Positions 17,197 through 25,127 of a stretch of DNA of 33,824 nt are shown piece by piece (position 1 is the stretch's first letter; each line of letters opens with the position of its first letter). A program made the translations under genes and the position numbers. Source of the stretch: Candidatus Falkowbacteria bacterium CG1_02_37_21 (lineage in GTDB: Bacteria; Patescibacteriota; Patescibacteriia; Patescibacteriales; UBA12465). Below the pieces are notes generated by a model that saw nothing but the letters and a program-made list of their open reading frames with translations, did not search any database and was not told where the DNA came from. The stretch spans positions 1 through 33,824 of the forward strand of contig MNUT01000018.1 in the NCBI GenBank assembly GCA_001871165.1, in the 5' to 3' direction.

Positions 17197-17220
17197 ATCT
17201 GCGATTCTAAATCTTATTTT

Positions 17221-17247
17221 AAAAACAAAAACTGGTTTTAAGACCAG
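17221..17247 (-). terminator. Terminator-like hairpin in the leader before rplC (possible attenuator)
   Basis: On the minus strand CTGGT, a six-base loop and ACCAG form a 5-bp stem (arms 17243-17247 and 17232-17236), followed by TTTTTGTTTTT. It lies 35-50 nt before the rplC start and about 160 nt past the rpsJ stop. It may end rpsJ transcripts or act as an attenuator for the rplC operon. The stem is short, so confidence is moderate. Confidence 0.5.
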
Positions 17248-17279
17248 CGCAAAAACTTCACAATAAAAAACTATATTCG

Positions 17280-17306
17280 TTATTTTTTATTTGTTTGTTG
17301 CTGCAA
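17280..17306 (-). other. Possible leader peptide ORF upstream of rplC
   Basis: A strong Shine-Dalgarno sequence AAAGGAG (17312-17318) lies five bases before a TTG codon that opens an eight-codon frame, MQQQTNKK, ending in TAA about 30 nt before the terminator-like hairpin. Almost no real gene in this window has such a good ribosome-binding site. The layout resembles a leader peptide or a ribosome-docking site for attenuation, but it could be chance; the TTG start is weak. Confidence 0.3.
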
Positions 17307-17351
17307 CTTGTCTCCTTTAATTTAGTATTTTGTTACCCCGACACTTTCCCT

Positions 17352-17380
17352 ATAAAAATGGAGTTATCATGATATCTCAA
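17352..17380 (-). promoter_or_regulatory. Weak promoter candidate with palindrome upstream of rplC
   Basis: On the minus strand TTGAGA (17375-17380) is followed after 17 nt by TTTTAT (17352-17357), a modest promoter match. The spacer contains the perfect 10-bp palindrome TATCATGATA (17365-17374), flanked by GAG/CTC to give an imperfect 18-bp inverted repeat at 17361-17378. This is the right place for an operator. The promoter call is weak and the palindrome may be coincidental. Confidence 0.35.
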
Positions 17381-17407
17381 CACTAATTATTCTATGATGT
17401 TATACTA

Positions 17408-17743
17408 CTACATTTTTATTTCAACGTCAACTCCAGCCGGTAAACTCAAATTCGTCAAATCTTCAATAGTTTTAGCGGTCGGTTCAATAATATCAATCAT
17501 CCTTTTGTGAATACGCATTTCATACTGATCACGAGCATCTTTATGTACAAAAGTAGAACGATTAACAGTATATTTTCGTTTCTCAGTCGGAAGCGGAATC
17601 GGCCCGAAAAATTGGGCGTCAGAACGTTCAATAGTTTCAATTATAGTCCGTGTAGACTGGTCAATGATTTTATGATCAAAGGCCTTAATCTTAATACGAA
17701 TTCTTTGTTTAAAATCCTTTTCTTCTTTTTTAGTTTCGGACAT
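17408..17743 (-). CDS. rpsJ: 30S ribosomal protein S10
   Basis: 111 residues. [41 protein letters not shown] and [15 protein letters not shown] identify S10, part of the 30S head and also the NusE transcription antitermination factor. It carries about 11 extra charged N-terminal residues. S10 normally heads the rplC operon directly; here it follows tuf by about 60 nt and is separated from rplC by 211 nt, so it may be transcribed mainly with the str operon. Confidence 0.97.
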   Translation of the reverse strand: MSETKKEEKDFKQRIRIKIKAFDHKIIDQSTRTIIETIERSDAQFFGPIPLPTEKRKYTVNRSTFVHKDARDQYEMRIHKRMIDIIEPTAKTIEDLTNLSLPAGVDVEIKM

Positions 17744-17773
17744 AATTTGATTTTTTTAAAATATACACTACAA

Positions 17774-17796
17774 ACCCGCCCTAAAATAGAGCGGGT
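17774..17796 (-). terminator. Hairpin between tuf and rpsJ
   Basis: The minus strand forms an 8-bp GC-rich stem (arms 17789-17796 and 17774-17781, one U-G pair) with a seven-base loop. It is followed by TTGTAG and then an AT-rich stretch instead of a clean T-run. It starts 8 nt past the tuf stop. It could be a partial terminator or an mRNA-stabilising hairpin setting the tuf-to-rpsJ ratio. Confidence 0.5.
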
Positions 17797-17804
17797 CTAA
17801 GTGC

Positions 17805-18995
17805 TTACTTTATAATCTTAGTTACAACACCCGCACCAACCGTACGTCCACCTTCACGAATAGTGAACTTTTGCTTATCTTCTAAAGCAATCGGGGCAAT
17901 CAATTTAACTGTTAAATTAACAGTATCACCAGGCATAACCATTTCTGTGCCAGATGGTAAAGTAATATCACCGGTTACGTCAGTGGTCTTAAAGTAAAAC
18001 TGGGGCTTATAACCGTTGAAGAACGGCTTATGGCGTCCACCTTCATCTTTACTAAGAACATAGACTTCAGCAGTAAATTCAGTGTGGGGGGTGGTAGAAC
18101 CAGTCTTACATAGAACCTGACCACGCTGAACTTCATCTTTCTTAGTACCACGAAGCAAGATACCAGCATTATCACCAGCCTGACCTTGATCTAATTGCTT
18201 ATTAAACATTTCAATACCAGTAACAACAGTTTTCTTGGTATCCATTAAACCGACGATTTCTACTTCATCACCAATTTTAACAATACCTCTTTCAATACGG
18301 CCGGTAACAACAGTGCCGCGACCTTCAATAGAGAAGATATCTTCAATCGGCATCAAGTAAGGGTGATCAATGTCACGAGTCGGTTCTGGAATATAAGTAT
18401 CCAAGGCTTCCATTAATTTCATAATCGGTTCAGAGTCAGAACCAGTCGGGTTCTCTAAAGCCTTCAAGGCGCTACCACGAATAATCGGAGTAGTGTCGCC
18501 CGGGAATTCATATTTTTTGAGCAAGTCACGAATTTCTTCTTCAACTAAATCAATAAGTTCTGTGTCTTCCACCATGTCGCATTTATTCAAAAAGACAATG
18601 ATGTAAGGGACGCCAACCTGACGAGCCAAAAGAATGTGTTCTCTGGTCTGAGGCATAGGTCCATCAGTGGCCGCTACCACCAAAATAGCGCCATCCATCT
18701 GAGCAGCGCCAGTAATCATGTTCTTAACATAATCGGCGTGACCCGGACAGTCAACGTGAGCATAGTGACGCTTTTCTGATTCGTATTCTACGTGAGCAGT
18801 AGCAATAGTAATACCACGCGCTTTTTCTTCCGGCGCAGCATCAATTTCGCCAACATTTTTCTTGGATGCTTTCATGCCTTTAGCATTAAAAACAGCCAAC
18901 ATAGCGGCGGTTAACGTAGTTTTCCCGTGATCAACGTGGCCAATAGTACCAACGTTAACATGGGGCTTACCTCTTTCAAATTTTTCTGTTGCCAT
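17805..18995 (-). CDS. tuf: Elongation factor Tu
   Basis: Brings aminoacyl-tRNA to the ribosome as a GTP complex. 396 residues, the usual length. The G motifs are GHVDHGKT (19-26), RGITI (60-64), DCPGH (82-86) and NKCD (137-140); the beta-barrel domains 2 and 3 follow, to the end [11 protein letters not shown]. Its order after fusA is standard for a str operon, but a small unknown gene is inserted between them. The 93 nt before its start could form two small stem-loops. Confidence 0.99.
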   Translation of the reverse strand: MATEKFERGKPHVNVGTIGHVDHGKTTLTAAMLAVFNAKGMKASKKNVGEIDAAPEEKARGITIATAHVEYESEKRHYAHVDCPGHADYVKNMITGAAQMDGAILVVAATDGPMPQTREHILLARQVGVPYIIVFLNKCDMVEDTELIDLVEEEIRDLLKKYEFPGDTTPIIRGSALKALENPTGSDSEPIMKLMEALDTYIPEPTRDIDHPYLMPIEDIFSIEGRGTVVTGRIERGIVKIGDEVEIVGLMDTKKTVVTGIEMFNKQLDQGQAGDNAGILLRGTKKDEVQRGQVLCKTGSTTPHTEFTAEVYVLSKDEGGRHKPFFNGYKPQFYFKTTDVTGDITLPSGTEMVMPGDTVNLTVKLIAPIALEDKQKFTIREGGRTVGAGVVTKIIK

Positions 18996-19088
18996 GTTAT
19001 TTGTGTGCGGCCTCCGTTTAAGGCAGAGTTTTTTCCCTTTAAGGAAACCAGCCGAACTTAATTAATTATTTTTAAATTTATAAAAATT

Positions 19089-19475
19089 TTATTCTACTTC
19101 TTGGGCCTTATTTTTCACAATCGGCGGAATTTGCCAGGCCTTTTTAGGCTGGCTATCTTCATCAGAATTAGGGGTATTTTCTTTATTTTTCCACATCAAG
19201 ATTTCGCGATTTATCTTATCAGTTAAATCTTCTTCTGTCAAATTTACCGTTGGAGCTACCGAGGCCTCGGAAACAGGTATATTTTCCGGTACCGGAACGC
19301 TAGAAACATGGCTGATAACTGGGGATAATTTCTGAGATTTATCAAGTAAATCAGAGTAAGAATCAAAGCTCATAACGACATAAGAGTCATCAACACTCGC
19401 GCCGTCATAAATTACTACGCGGTCGCCGGTTTTTTTTACCAATTGTAATATTTTTTGTAACTGCTCTGAGAACAT
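19089..19475 (-). CDS. Protein of unknown function between fusA and tuf
   Basis: 128 residues. The N-terminal part (VKKTGDRVVIYD to SYVVMSFDSYSDLL, about 14-44) has the look of a Phd/YefM-type fold, in which a strand like this precedes the DYxxLL helix of antitoxins; this is a pattern impression, not a search result. A Pro/Val/Ser-rich linker follows, then a conserved-looking LTEEDLTDKINREILMWK helix (79-96) and a disordered tail. It has an AAGGA ribosome-binding site within the last codons of fusA and begins one base after the fusA stop, so the two are coupled. No toxin gene is nearby. Confidence 0.8.
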   Translation of the reverse strand: MFSEQLQKILQLVKKTGDRVVIYDGASVDDSYVVMSFDSYSDLLDKSQKLSPVISHVSSVPVPENIPVSEASVAPTVNLTEEDLTDKINREILMWKNKENTPNSDEDSQPKKAWQIPPIVKNKAQEVE

Positions 19476-19476
19476 A

Positions 19477-21555
19477 TTATTTTCCTTGTTTTTCTTTAAT
19501 AGTTTCTAAAATATTTTTAGGAACTTCCGCATAATAGGCGAACTCCATAACATAATTAGCGCGACCCTGACTCATAGAACGGAGTGAAGTGGAATAGCCA
19601 AACATTTCCGCTAAAGGAACCTTAGCTTGCACTACCTTGATATTAGCTCTATCACTCATCTCTTCTATCTGACCACGCTTAGAACTTAAGTCGCCAATAA
19701 TATTTCCCATATATTCTTCCGGAGTGGTAACTTCAACTTTCATAATCGGCTCCAATAAAATCGGACCGGCTTTTTGACAAGCTTCACGGAAGGCAAAAAT
19801 AGCCGCCATTTTAAAAGCAATTTCCGAAGAATCAACATCATGATAGGAACCATAAAAAACTGCCGCCTTAACATCAACCATCGGATAACCGGCTAAACCG
19901 CCAGAAAGTAAAGCTTCGCGTACACCTTTTTCAATAGCCGGAATAAATTCCTTGGGGATAACTCCACCCTTAACTTCATCAGCGAACTCAAAACCTTTAC
20001 CCTGCTCTTGCGGTTCAATACGCAAAGAACAATGACCATACTGACCGCGACCACCAGACTGTTTAACATACTTATGTTCTGCTTCCGCTTTCTTAGTAAT
20101 TGTTTCACGATAAGAAACCTGAGGATTACCGACATTAGCTTCCACGCCGAATTCCCGCTTCATACGATCAACAATAATTTCCAAATGTAATTCACCCATA
20201 CCAGAAATCAAAACTTGATTTGTTTCCGTGTCAGTTTCCACTCTAAAAGTAGGATCTTCTTCCGCCAAACGCTGTAAAGCCACACCCATTTTTTCCTGAT
20301 CAGCTTTAGTTTTTGGCTCCACCGCAATTTTAATAACCGGCTCCGGAAAGGTGATAGATTCCATTAGCAATGGATGTTCCTCATCACACAAAGTATTTCC
20401 GGTAGTAGTATTTTTTAAACCAATAATAGCAGCAATATCGCCAGCATATACTTCTTTAACTTCTTCGCGATGATTGGCGTGCATACGCACTAGACGACCA
20501 ACCCGTTCTTTATTATCTTTAGACGAATTGAGAATATAAGAACCAGCCGTTAAAACTCCCTGATAAACACGAACAAAACAAAGTTTACCGACAAAAGGAT
20601 CGGTAGCAATTTTAAAAGCTAAACCAACAAAAGGTTTACTATCATCAGGACTAACTAAGATTTTCTTCTCAATATCACGAATATCACTACCTTCCAAAAC
20701 TGGGACATCAATCGGTGAAGGTAAATAATCATTAACAGCGTCTAAAACTAATTGAACACCAATGTTCTGTAAAGCAGTACCACAGAATACCGGATATACA
20801 GAGTTAGAGATAACACCTTTACGAATAGCTGCTTTTAATTCTTCCAAAGGAATTTCTTGACCGGCTAAATATTTTTCCATGGTTTTTTCGTCTCCTTCCA
20901 CAGCTTTTTCCACGAGTTCATTATGATATTTTTCCACATCAGCTTTCATATCCTCCGGAACCGGAATTTCTTCAACATTCATGCCATTGCTACCGGAAAA
21001 CTGATAAGCTTTTTTAGTTAATAAATCAATCACTCCTTTAAGGTTACTTTCCGCACCAATAGGTAATTGCGCAGCCACCGCTTTAGCACTCAAACGAGTT
21101 CTAATGGAATTTAAGCTCATGTAAAAATCAGCGCCCATCTTATCCATTTTATTAACAAAACAAAGACGAGGCACCTGATACTTGTCAGCCTGACGCCAGA
21201 CAGTCTCTGACTGCGGTTCTACGCCGGCCTGGCCATCAAAAACAGCAATCGCGCCATCAAGGACACGCAAAGAACGTTCCACCTCTACAGTAAAGTCTAC
21301 GTGGCCAGGAGTATCAATAATATTGATCTTATTATGCTTCCAGTAGCAGGTAGTGGCGGCGGAAGTAATTGTAATACCACGTTCTTTTTCCTGTTCCATC
21401 CAATCCATTTCCGCTGCCCCTTCATGTACTTCACCAATCTTATGTTTTTTACCGGTGTAAAACAAAACACGCTCAGTAAAAGTTGTTTTACCGGCGTCAA
21501 TATGCGCCATGATACCAATATTTCTAATGTCTTTTAAATCGTATTCGCGAGCCAT
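19477..21555 (-). CDS. fusA: Elongation factor G
   Basis: Catalyses GTP-driven translocation of tRNA and mRNA. 692 residues, normal. GTPase motifs are AHIDAGKT (17-24), DTPGHVDF (81-88) and NKMD (135-138), followed by domains II-V, with [17 protein letters not shown] and the C-terminal [15 protein letters not shown]. It lies 25 nt after rpsG. The end overlaps the ribosome-binding site of the next small gene. Confidence 0.99.
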   Translation of the reverse strand: MAREYDLKDIRNIGIMAHIDAGKTTFTERVLFYTGKKHKIGEVHEGAAEMDWMEQEKERGITITSAATTCYWKHNKINIIDTPGHVDFTVEVERSLRVLDGAIAVFDGQAGVEPQSETVWRQADKYQVPRLCFVNKMDKMGADFYMSLNSIRTRLSAKAVAAQLPIGAESNLKGVIDLLTKKAYQFSGSNGMNVEEIPVPEDMKADVEKYHNELVEKAVEGDEKTMEKYLAGQEIPLEELKAAIRKGVISNSVYPVFCGTALQNIGVQLVLDAVNDYLPSPIDVPVLEGSDIRDIEKKILVSPDDSKPFVGLAFKIATDPFVGKLCFVRVYQGVLTAGSYILNSSKDNKERVGRLVRMHANHREEVKEVYAGDIAAIIGLKNTTTGNTLCDEEHPLLMESITFPEPVIKIAVEPKTKADQEKMGVALQRLAEEDPTFRVETDTETNQVLISGMGELHLEIIVDRMKREFGVEANVGNPQVSYRETITKKAEAEHKYVKQSGGRGQYGHCSLRIEPQEQGKGFEFADEVKGGVIPKEFIPAIEKGVREALLSGGLAGYPMVDVKAAVFYGSYHDVDSSEIAFKMAAIFAFREACQKAGPILLEPIMKVEVTTPEEYMGNIIGDLSSKRGQIEEMSDRANIKVVQAKVPLAEMFGYSTSLRSMSQGRANYVMEFAYYAEVPKNILETIKEKQGK

Positions 21556-21580
21556 ATTAATTCTTTAAATTACAAAATAA

Positions 21581-22060
21581 TTAGCGGCGACGGGAACGAG
21601 AAAAATGGGCAAAGGCTTTATTAGCTTCAGCCATTTTGTGAACAGACTCTCTCTTTTTAACAGCATTACCTTCGCCATTAGAAGCTTCCAAAATCTCGTA
21701 AGATAATTTTTCCGCTGTACCACGGCCTTTACGGTCTTGAGCGGCTTTGATAATCCAATTACAAGCCAAAAAATAACGTCGTTCGCCTCGGACCTGAAAA
21801 GGTACCTGATAATTAGCACCACCAACGCGCTTACCGCGAACTTCTACCAGCGGTGAAACGCGACGAATAGCTTTGTTGAAAATATGACGCGGATCTTGTT
21901 TAGTCTTTTCTTTAATAATATCTAAAGCGCCATAAACAATTTTTTCGGCCACACTCTTCTTACCGCGTTCCATGACATAATTAATAAACTTCGCGATACC
22001 CTGATCGTTATATTTAGCATCGCCTTCAATATCTCTTTTTGGTGACGGTTTCCCTCTCAT
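21581..22060 (-). CDS. rpsG: 30S ribosomal protein S7
   Basis: 159 residues. MRGKPSPKRDIEGDAKYNDQ, the FINYVMERGKKSVAEKIVY helix, RVGGANYQVPFQV and the C-terminal EANKAFAHFSR are typical. S7 starts assembly of the 30S head, and in E. coli it controls translation of the str operon. It lies 20 nt after rpsL. Confidence 0.98.
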   Translation of the reverse strand: MRGKPSPKRDIEGDAKYNDQGIAKFINYVMERGKKSVAEKIVYGALDIIKEKTKQDPRHIFNKAIRRVSPLVEVRGKRVGGANYQVPFQVRGERRYFLACNWIIKAAQDRKGRGTAEKLSYEILEASNGEGNAVKKRESVHKMAEANKAFAHFSRSRRR

Positions 22061-22080
22061 AAAATTTAAAAATTATTCTT

Positions 22081-22500
22081 TTATTTTTTCGGTTTTTTAG
22101 CGCCATACTTACTGCGACCCTGACGACGTGCTTCCACGCCGGCCGCATCAAAAACGCCACGAACGATCTTATAACGAACCCCCGGTAAATCCTTAGTTTT
22201 TCCTCCTTTAATCAAAACGATGGAATGTTCTTGTAAATTATGCCCCATACCAGGAATATAGGCAGTTACTTCCATACCATTGGATAAACGAACACGAGCG
22301 ATTTTACGTAAAGCGGAGTTCGGTTTTTTAGGGGTAGTAGTGGTTACCTTTAAACAAACACCCTGCTTAAAAGGAGCACCCTTAGCATTGTCTCTTTTAC
22401 GACGATGCAGGGTATCCAAGCTGGAATGAAGCGCTAAAGCGTTACGACGCTTAGCGATAACCTTGCGACCCTTGCGAACTAACTGATTAATCGTGGGCAT
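22081..22500 (-). CDS. rpsL: 30S ribosomal protein S12
   Basis: 139 residues. The decoding-centre loops [22 protein letters not shown] (54-75) and [17 protein letters not shown] (99-115) are intact. The lysines changed in classical streptomycin-resistant mutants are present here in their wild-type state. An extra segment before GVCLKV makes the protein longer than the 124-residue E. coli form, as in many Gram-positive bacteria. It is the first gene of the str operon. Confidence 0.98.
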   Translation of the reverse strand: MPTINQLVRKGRKVIAKRRNALALHSSLDTLHRRKRDNAKGAPFKQGVCLKVTTTTPKKPNSALRKIARVRLSNGMEVTAYIPGMGHNLQEHSIVLIKGGKTKDLPGVRYKIVRGVFDAAGVEARRQGRSKYGAKKPKK

Positions 22501-22546
22501 AATCTTAAAATTTCTTTAAAATATAAAAGGGATAGTTTCCCCGTAT

Positions 22547-22571
22547 AAAAACAATCCTGACTATTCAGGAT
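22547..22571 (-). terminator. Terminator-like hairpin in the rpsL leader (possible attenuator)
   Basis: On the minus strand ATCCTGA, loop ATAG and TCAGGAT form a perfect 7-bp stem (arms 22565-22571 and 22554-22560) followed by TGTTTTTATA. It lies between the candidate promoter (22602-22630) and the rpsL start, so it can only act as an attenuator or leader structure for this operon. Confidence 0.5.
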
Positions 22572-22601
22572 AGGTTTTAGGCTATTTTTTCCTATGAATT
22601 T

Positions 22602-22630
22602 AATTTAACAAAATATAAAATATAAGTCAA
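22602..22630 (-). promoter_or_regulatory. Promoter of the str operon
   Basis: On the minus strand TTGACT (22625-22630) and TAAATT (22602-22607) are separated by 17 nt. The predicted start is near 22595, giving a leader of about 95 nt before rpsL that contains the hairpin at 22547-22571. The -35 element starts only 3 nt from the protease gene stop, on the same strand. Confidence 0.6.
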
Positions 22631-22632
22631 GG

Positions 22633-23247
22633 TTAAATACCGACAATCAAACGAAACAAGGAATCAACAACTGGGATTACCATATTACCGGCTAACATGA
22701 CAAATAAAATAATAAAAATAAAACCCATCCGTTCATTGCCCAAATAACGGTCGCGCATCTCGGCTGGTAAAAAAGTCGCCAATATTTTTGAGCCATCAAG
22801 GGGCGGAATAGGAATTAAATTAAAGACCATCAAAATCAAATTAATGTAAACAATAATAGACAATAAACTGGAAAATGTTATGTTAAAAAATGGTAAAAAA
22901 CGTAAACAAAGCCCAAATAAAATAGCCAACACTAGATTAGTTAGAGGTCCGGCTAAAGCCACCTTAGCATCACCATAGCGACGGTCTCGCAGGTTATAGG
23001 GATTATATGGTACTGGTTTTGCCCAACCAAAAATAAAAGGCAAGCCGGAAATAACCATCATCAAGGGCAAGAAAAAAGAACCGAACCACTCTAAATGAGC
23101 CAAGGGGTTAATAGTTAAGCGACCGGCGTCTTTGGCCGTATTATCTCCTAATTGATAAGCTGCCCAGCCATGCATATATTCATGTGCCACGGCTGAAAAA
23201 ACTAGAACAATAATTTCAAATATTATTATACTATAATCTCCATTCAT
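22633..23247 (-). CDS. Site-2 protease family (M50) membrane metalloprotease
   Basis: 204 residues from ATG 23247; a GTG at 23265 would add six residues but has no better ribosome-binding site. The active-site motif AHEYMHG (H22, E23, H26) lies in the first membrane helix and the third zinc ligand is in NLIPIPPLDGSKIL (D151). GPLTNL (100-105) matches the conserved region of the family. About five hydrophobic segments are present. These are intramembrane proteases; no PDZ domain is seen. The substrate is unknown. It starts opposite rpmB, so the region between them holds divergent promoters. Confidence 0.9.
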   Translation of the reverse strand: MNGDYSIIIFEIIVLVFSAVAHEYMHGWAAYQLGDNTAKDAGRLTINPLAHLEWFGSFFLPLMMVISGLPFIFGWAKPVPYNPYNLRDRRYGDAKVALAGPLTNLVLAILFGLCLRFLPFFNITFSSLLSIIVYINLILMVFNLIPIPPLDGSKILATFLPAEMRDRYLGNERMGFIFIILFVMLAGNMVIPVVDSLFRLIVGI

Positions 23248-23268
23248 ATAAATATAGTCTAGCACAAC

Positions 23269-23297
23269 TTGATTATTTTTTAAAATGCTGATAAAGT
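23269..23297 (+). promoter_or_regulatory. Promoter candidate for rpmB
   Basis: On the plus strand TTGATT (23269-23274) and TAAAGT (23292-23297) are 17 nt apart, 31 nt before the rpmB ATG. The match is moderate. The interval between the divergent genes is AT-rich, and other -10-like strings such as TATTAT at 23303 also occur. Confidence 0.4.
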
Positions 23298-23328
23298 TAA
23301 TCTATTATAAAACTAAAAAAGAATAAAT

Positions 23329-23625
23329 ATGGGAAAAAGATGTGATTTGTGCGGACGCAGCGCTACGGCGGGTGCCAGCCGGTCTCACTCCAAGATTAAA
23401 ACCTTGAAAAGACAAAATATTAATCTGCAAAGTAAAAATATTGACGGTATTAAATTAAAAGTTTGTACCTCCTGTATTCGTACTATAGCTAAAATAGAGA
23501 GAGAAAGAGAGGCTAAGAAATTAGTAGCTAAAACCGGAAAAAAAGTAAAATCTACTAAAAAGACCTCTACGGGATCAACCAAAAAGAAAACTAGTCCAGC
23601 AAAAAAGAAGGCTAGCAAAAAATAA
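23329..23625 (+). CDS. rpmB: 50S ribosomal protein L28 with Lys-rich C-terminal tail
   Basis: 98 residues. The L28 core (MGKRCDLCGRSATAGASRSHSK to TSCIRTIAK) carries a zinc ribbon with C5/C8 and C46/C49. Bacterial L28 is usually 60-80 residues; here residues 62-98 form a repetitive Lys/Ser/Thr tail resembling histone-tail composition. It is the only plus-strand gene of the window, stands alone and ends at its own strong terminator. Confidence 0.95.
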   Translation: MGKRCDLCGRSATAGASRSHSKIKTLKRQNINLQSKNIDGIKLKVCTSCIRTIAKIEREREAKKLVAKTGKKVKSTKKTSTGSTKKKTSPAKKKASKK

Positions 23626-23644
23626 ATTATACTATTTTTGTAGA

Positions 23645-23674
23645 AACACTTCCCTATCTTGGGAAGTGTTTTTT
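23645..23674 (+). terminator. Rho-independent terminator of rpmB
   Basis: A perfect 10-bp stem (AACACTTCCC at 23645-23654 and GGGAAGTGTT at 23661-23670) with loop TATCTT is followed by TTTTGTTT. It lies 19 nt past the rpmB stop and 18 nt from the end of the convergent comEC gene. On the opposite strand the T-run is interrupted, so it mainly serves rpmB. Confidence 0.9.
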
Positions 23675-23692
23675 GTTTATTTAAGCGAACGA

Positions 23693-25057
23693 CTAAAGCA
23701 ATTTCTGACGTAAAAATTTTACTGCTAAAAATAAACCTAGATAATATAGAGCCCCCAGGCGCCAACTAAAATTACTAACATCTACAGCTGCCCAGTCAGG
23801 TCGAGCTAAAATATCGGAAATAATAAAAATAAATTTTAAGATTACATAAGACGGAAAAAACCATATAACACCGAGTAGAGGGATAATACTTGATAACAAT
23901 AAGGCTGTTAGCAACAAGGCAATAAGAAAAGGCATGCTCCAAAGCACCAGCAGATTGGCTAAGGGGGCGATAAGGGATATTTGTTGAAAATTAATCACCG
24001 CTACCGGTAAAATTACTAACTGCGATACTAAGGTTATATTTACAGTATCAAAAATATTATTAATCAAATTACGCCCCGCCCCCTTAATTTTAATTCTAGA
24101 CAAAAGGCGCACCGCCAACTTTTGGCCCAAAGGATAAATGTAAATGATACCAATTAAAGCCAGAAAAGATAATTGAAAGCCAATGTCCGACCTTAAAAGA
24201 CGAGGGTTAAACGCTAACATAACAGCCGCTGCAAAAACCAAAGCCCGGGTTAAAGAAGAGGGACGCCCATAATAAATAGCCAAAAAAGATAAAGTGCCCA
24301 TAACGGCTGCTCGAATTGCTGAAGACGCTAAGCCGGTTAGGATCGGGTAAATAAAAAGAAAGCCGCCAACTAGAAACAAAATTCGGCGGCGAGGCCAACC
24401 AAGGGCCAGAAAAAAATTAATAATCAAAGCACTTAAAATAGTAATATGCGTCCCAGAAATAGCTATAATATGGCTTAAACCAACGCGAGCAAACATGTTT
24501 AAATCTTCTTTATACATCGCCCGCCGATAACCAAGTAAAAGTGCGTTAGCCAAACTGGCAGACGGCTCCGGTAAATTAGAATTAATACTACTAGCCAGCC
24601 TTTGTTTAAAATCTAATAAAAGACGATAGCTCTTCTGCGTCATGCTTAAATTCCCTTCCGTCTTGGTAATTTTAGGATAATACATCACCGAATAAACATC
24701 ATAACGAGCCAAATAGCTCTCATAATCAAAACCTTCTATTTCCGGCGGCGCCTGTAATTGACCAGTAATTTGTAAATAGTCGCCATAGTCATAAATAGGG
24801 TAAAGATCGGTAGTAATAAGAACCCGCCCTTGAGAATCTTGCCCCTGAGCACATACCGTTAAACGTCTGCTTTTATAATCAAGTTCCGCCTCCTTGCAAA
24901 CCTGCCCAACAAAACTTATTTTTTGGCCATTATAAGCGGCCAAATCAGAACTTTTAATATGAGCATCTAAAAAATTAGGATAAAAGCCTCCGATAAAAAT
25001 AAATAATATAAAGCCCAAATTCGCAAATAAAAAAATCCGCGCCAGAGAAAAAGACAT
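23693..25057 (-). CDS. comEC: ComEC/Rec2-type DNA uptake channel protein, short form
   Basis: 454 residues. The N-terminal part (residues ~40-130) is the extracytoplasmic DUF4131-like OB domain, flanked by a membrane helix. The Competence domain follows, with the GLSHIIAISGTHI signature at 193-205 (the family usually has SGLHV) and about eight membrane segments. ComEC forms the inner-membrane pore for single-stranded DNA uptake. The C-terminal metallo-beta-lactamase domain of the ~750-residue proteins is absent. The ATG lies right after a hairpin whose 3' arm contains the AAGGA ribosome-binding site. Confidence 0.9.
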   Translation of the reverse strand: MSFSLARIFLFANLGFILFIFIGGFYPNFLDAHIKSSDLAAYNGQKISFVGQVCKEAELDYKSRRLTVCAQGQDSQGRVLITTDLYPIYDYGDYLQITGQLQAPPEIEGFDYESYLARYDVYSVMYYPKITKTEGNLSMTQKSYRLLLDFKQRLASSINSNLPEPSASLANALLLGYRRAMYKEDLNMFARVGLSHIIAISGTHITILSALIINFFLALGWPRRRILFLVGGFLFIYPILTGLASSAIRAAVMGTLSFLAIYYGRPSSLTRALVFAAAVMLAFNPRLLRSDIGFQLSFLALIGIIYIYPLGQKLAVRLLSRIKIKGAGRNLINNIFDTVNITLVSQLVILPVAVINFQQISLIAPLANLLVLWSMPFLIALLLTALLLSSIIPLLGVIWFFPSYVILKFIFIISDILARPDWAAVDVSNFSWRLGALYYLGLFLAVKFLRQKLL

Positions 25058-25090
25058 AAAAAAATATCCTTAAGTTAATAAGGATATTTT
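25058..25090 (-). terminator. Hairpin between prfB and comEC: terminator that also holds the comEC ribosome-binding site
   Basis: The minus strand has a perfect 12-bp stem (arms 25079-25090 and 25061-25072), a six-base loop and a T-tract running directly into the comEC ATG. The 3' arm contains AAGGA nine bases before that ATG. It can therefore end prfB transcripts and, in read-through RNA, sequester the comEC start. Confidence 0.7.
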
Positions 25091-25127
25091 AAGCAACGAG
25101 ATATTAAAAAAAGATAAAGCCTCGGAG

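Noticed and set aside
18996-19088. Two small stem-loops before tuf as an attenuator
   Set aside because: Stems are short (4-5 bp), not followed by T-runs, and no convincing promoter is visible, so they are not called.
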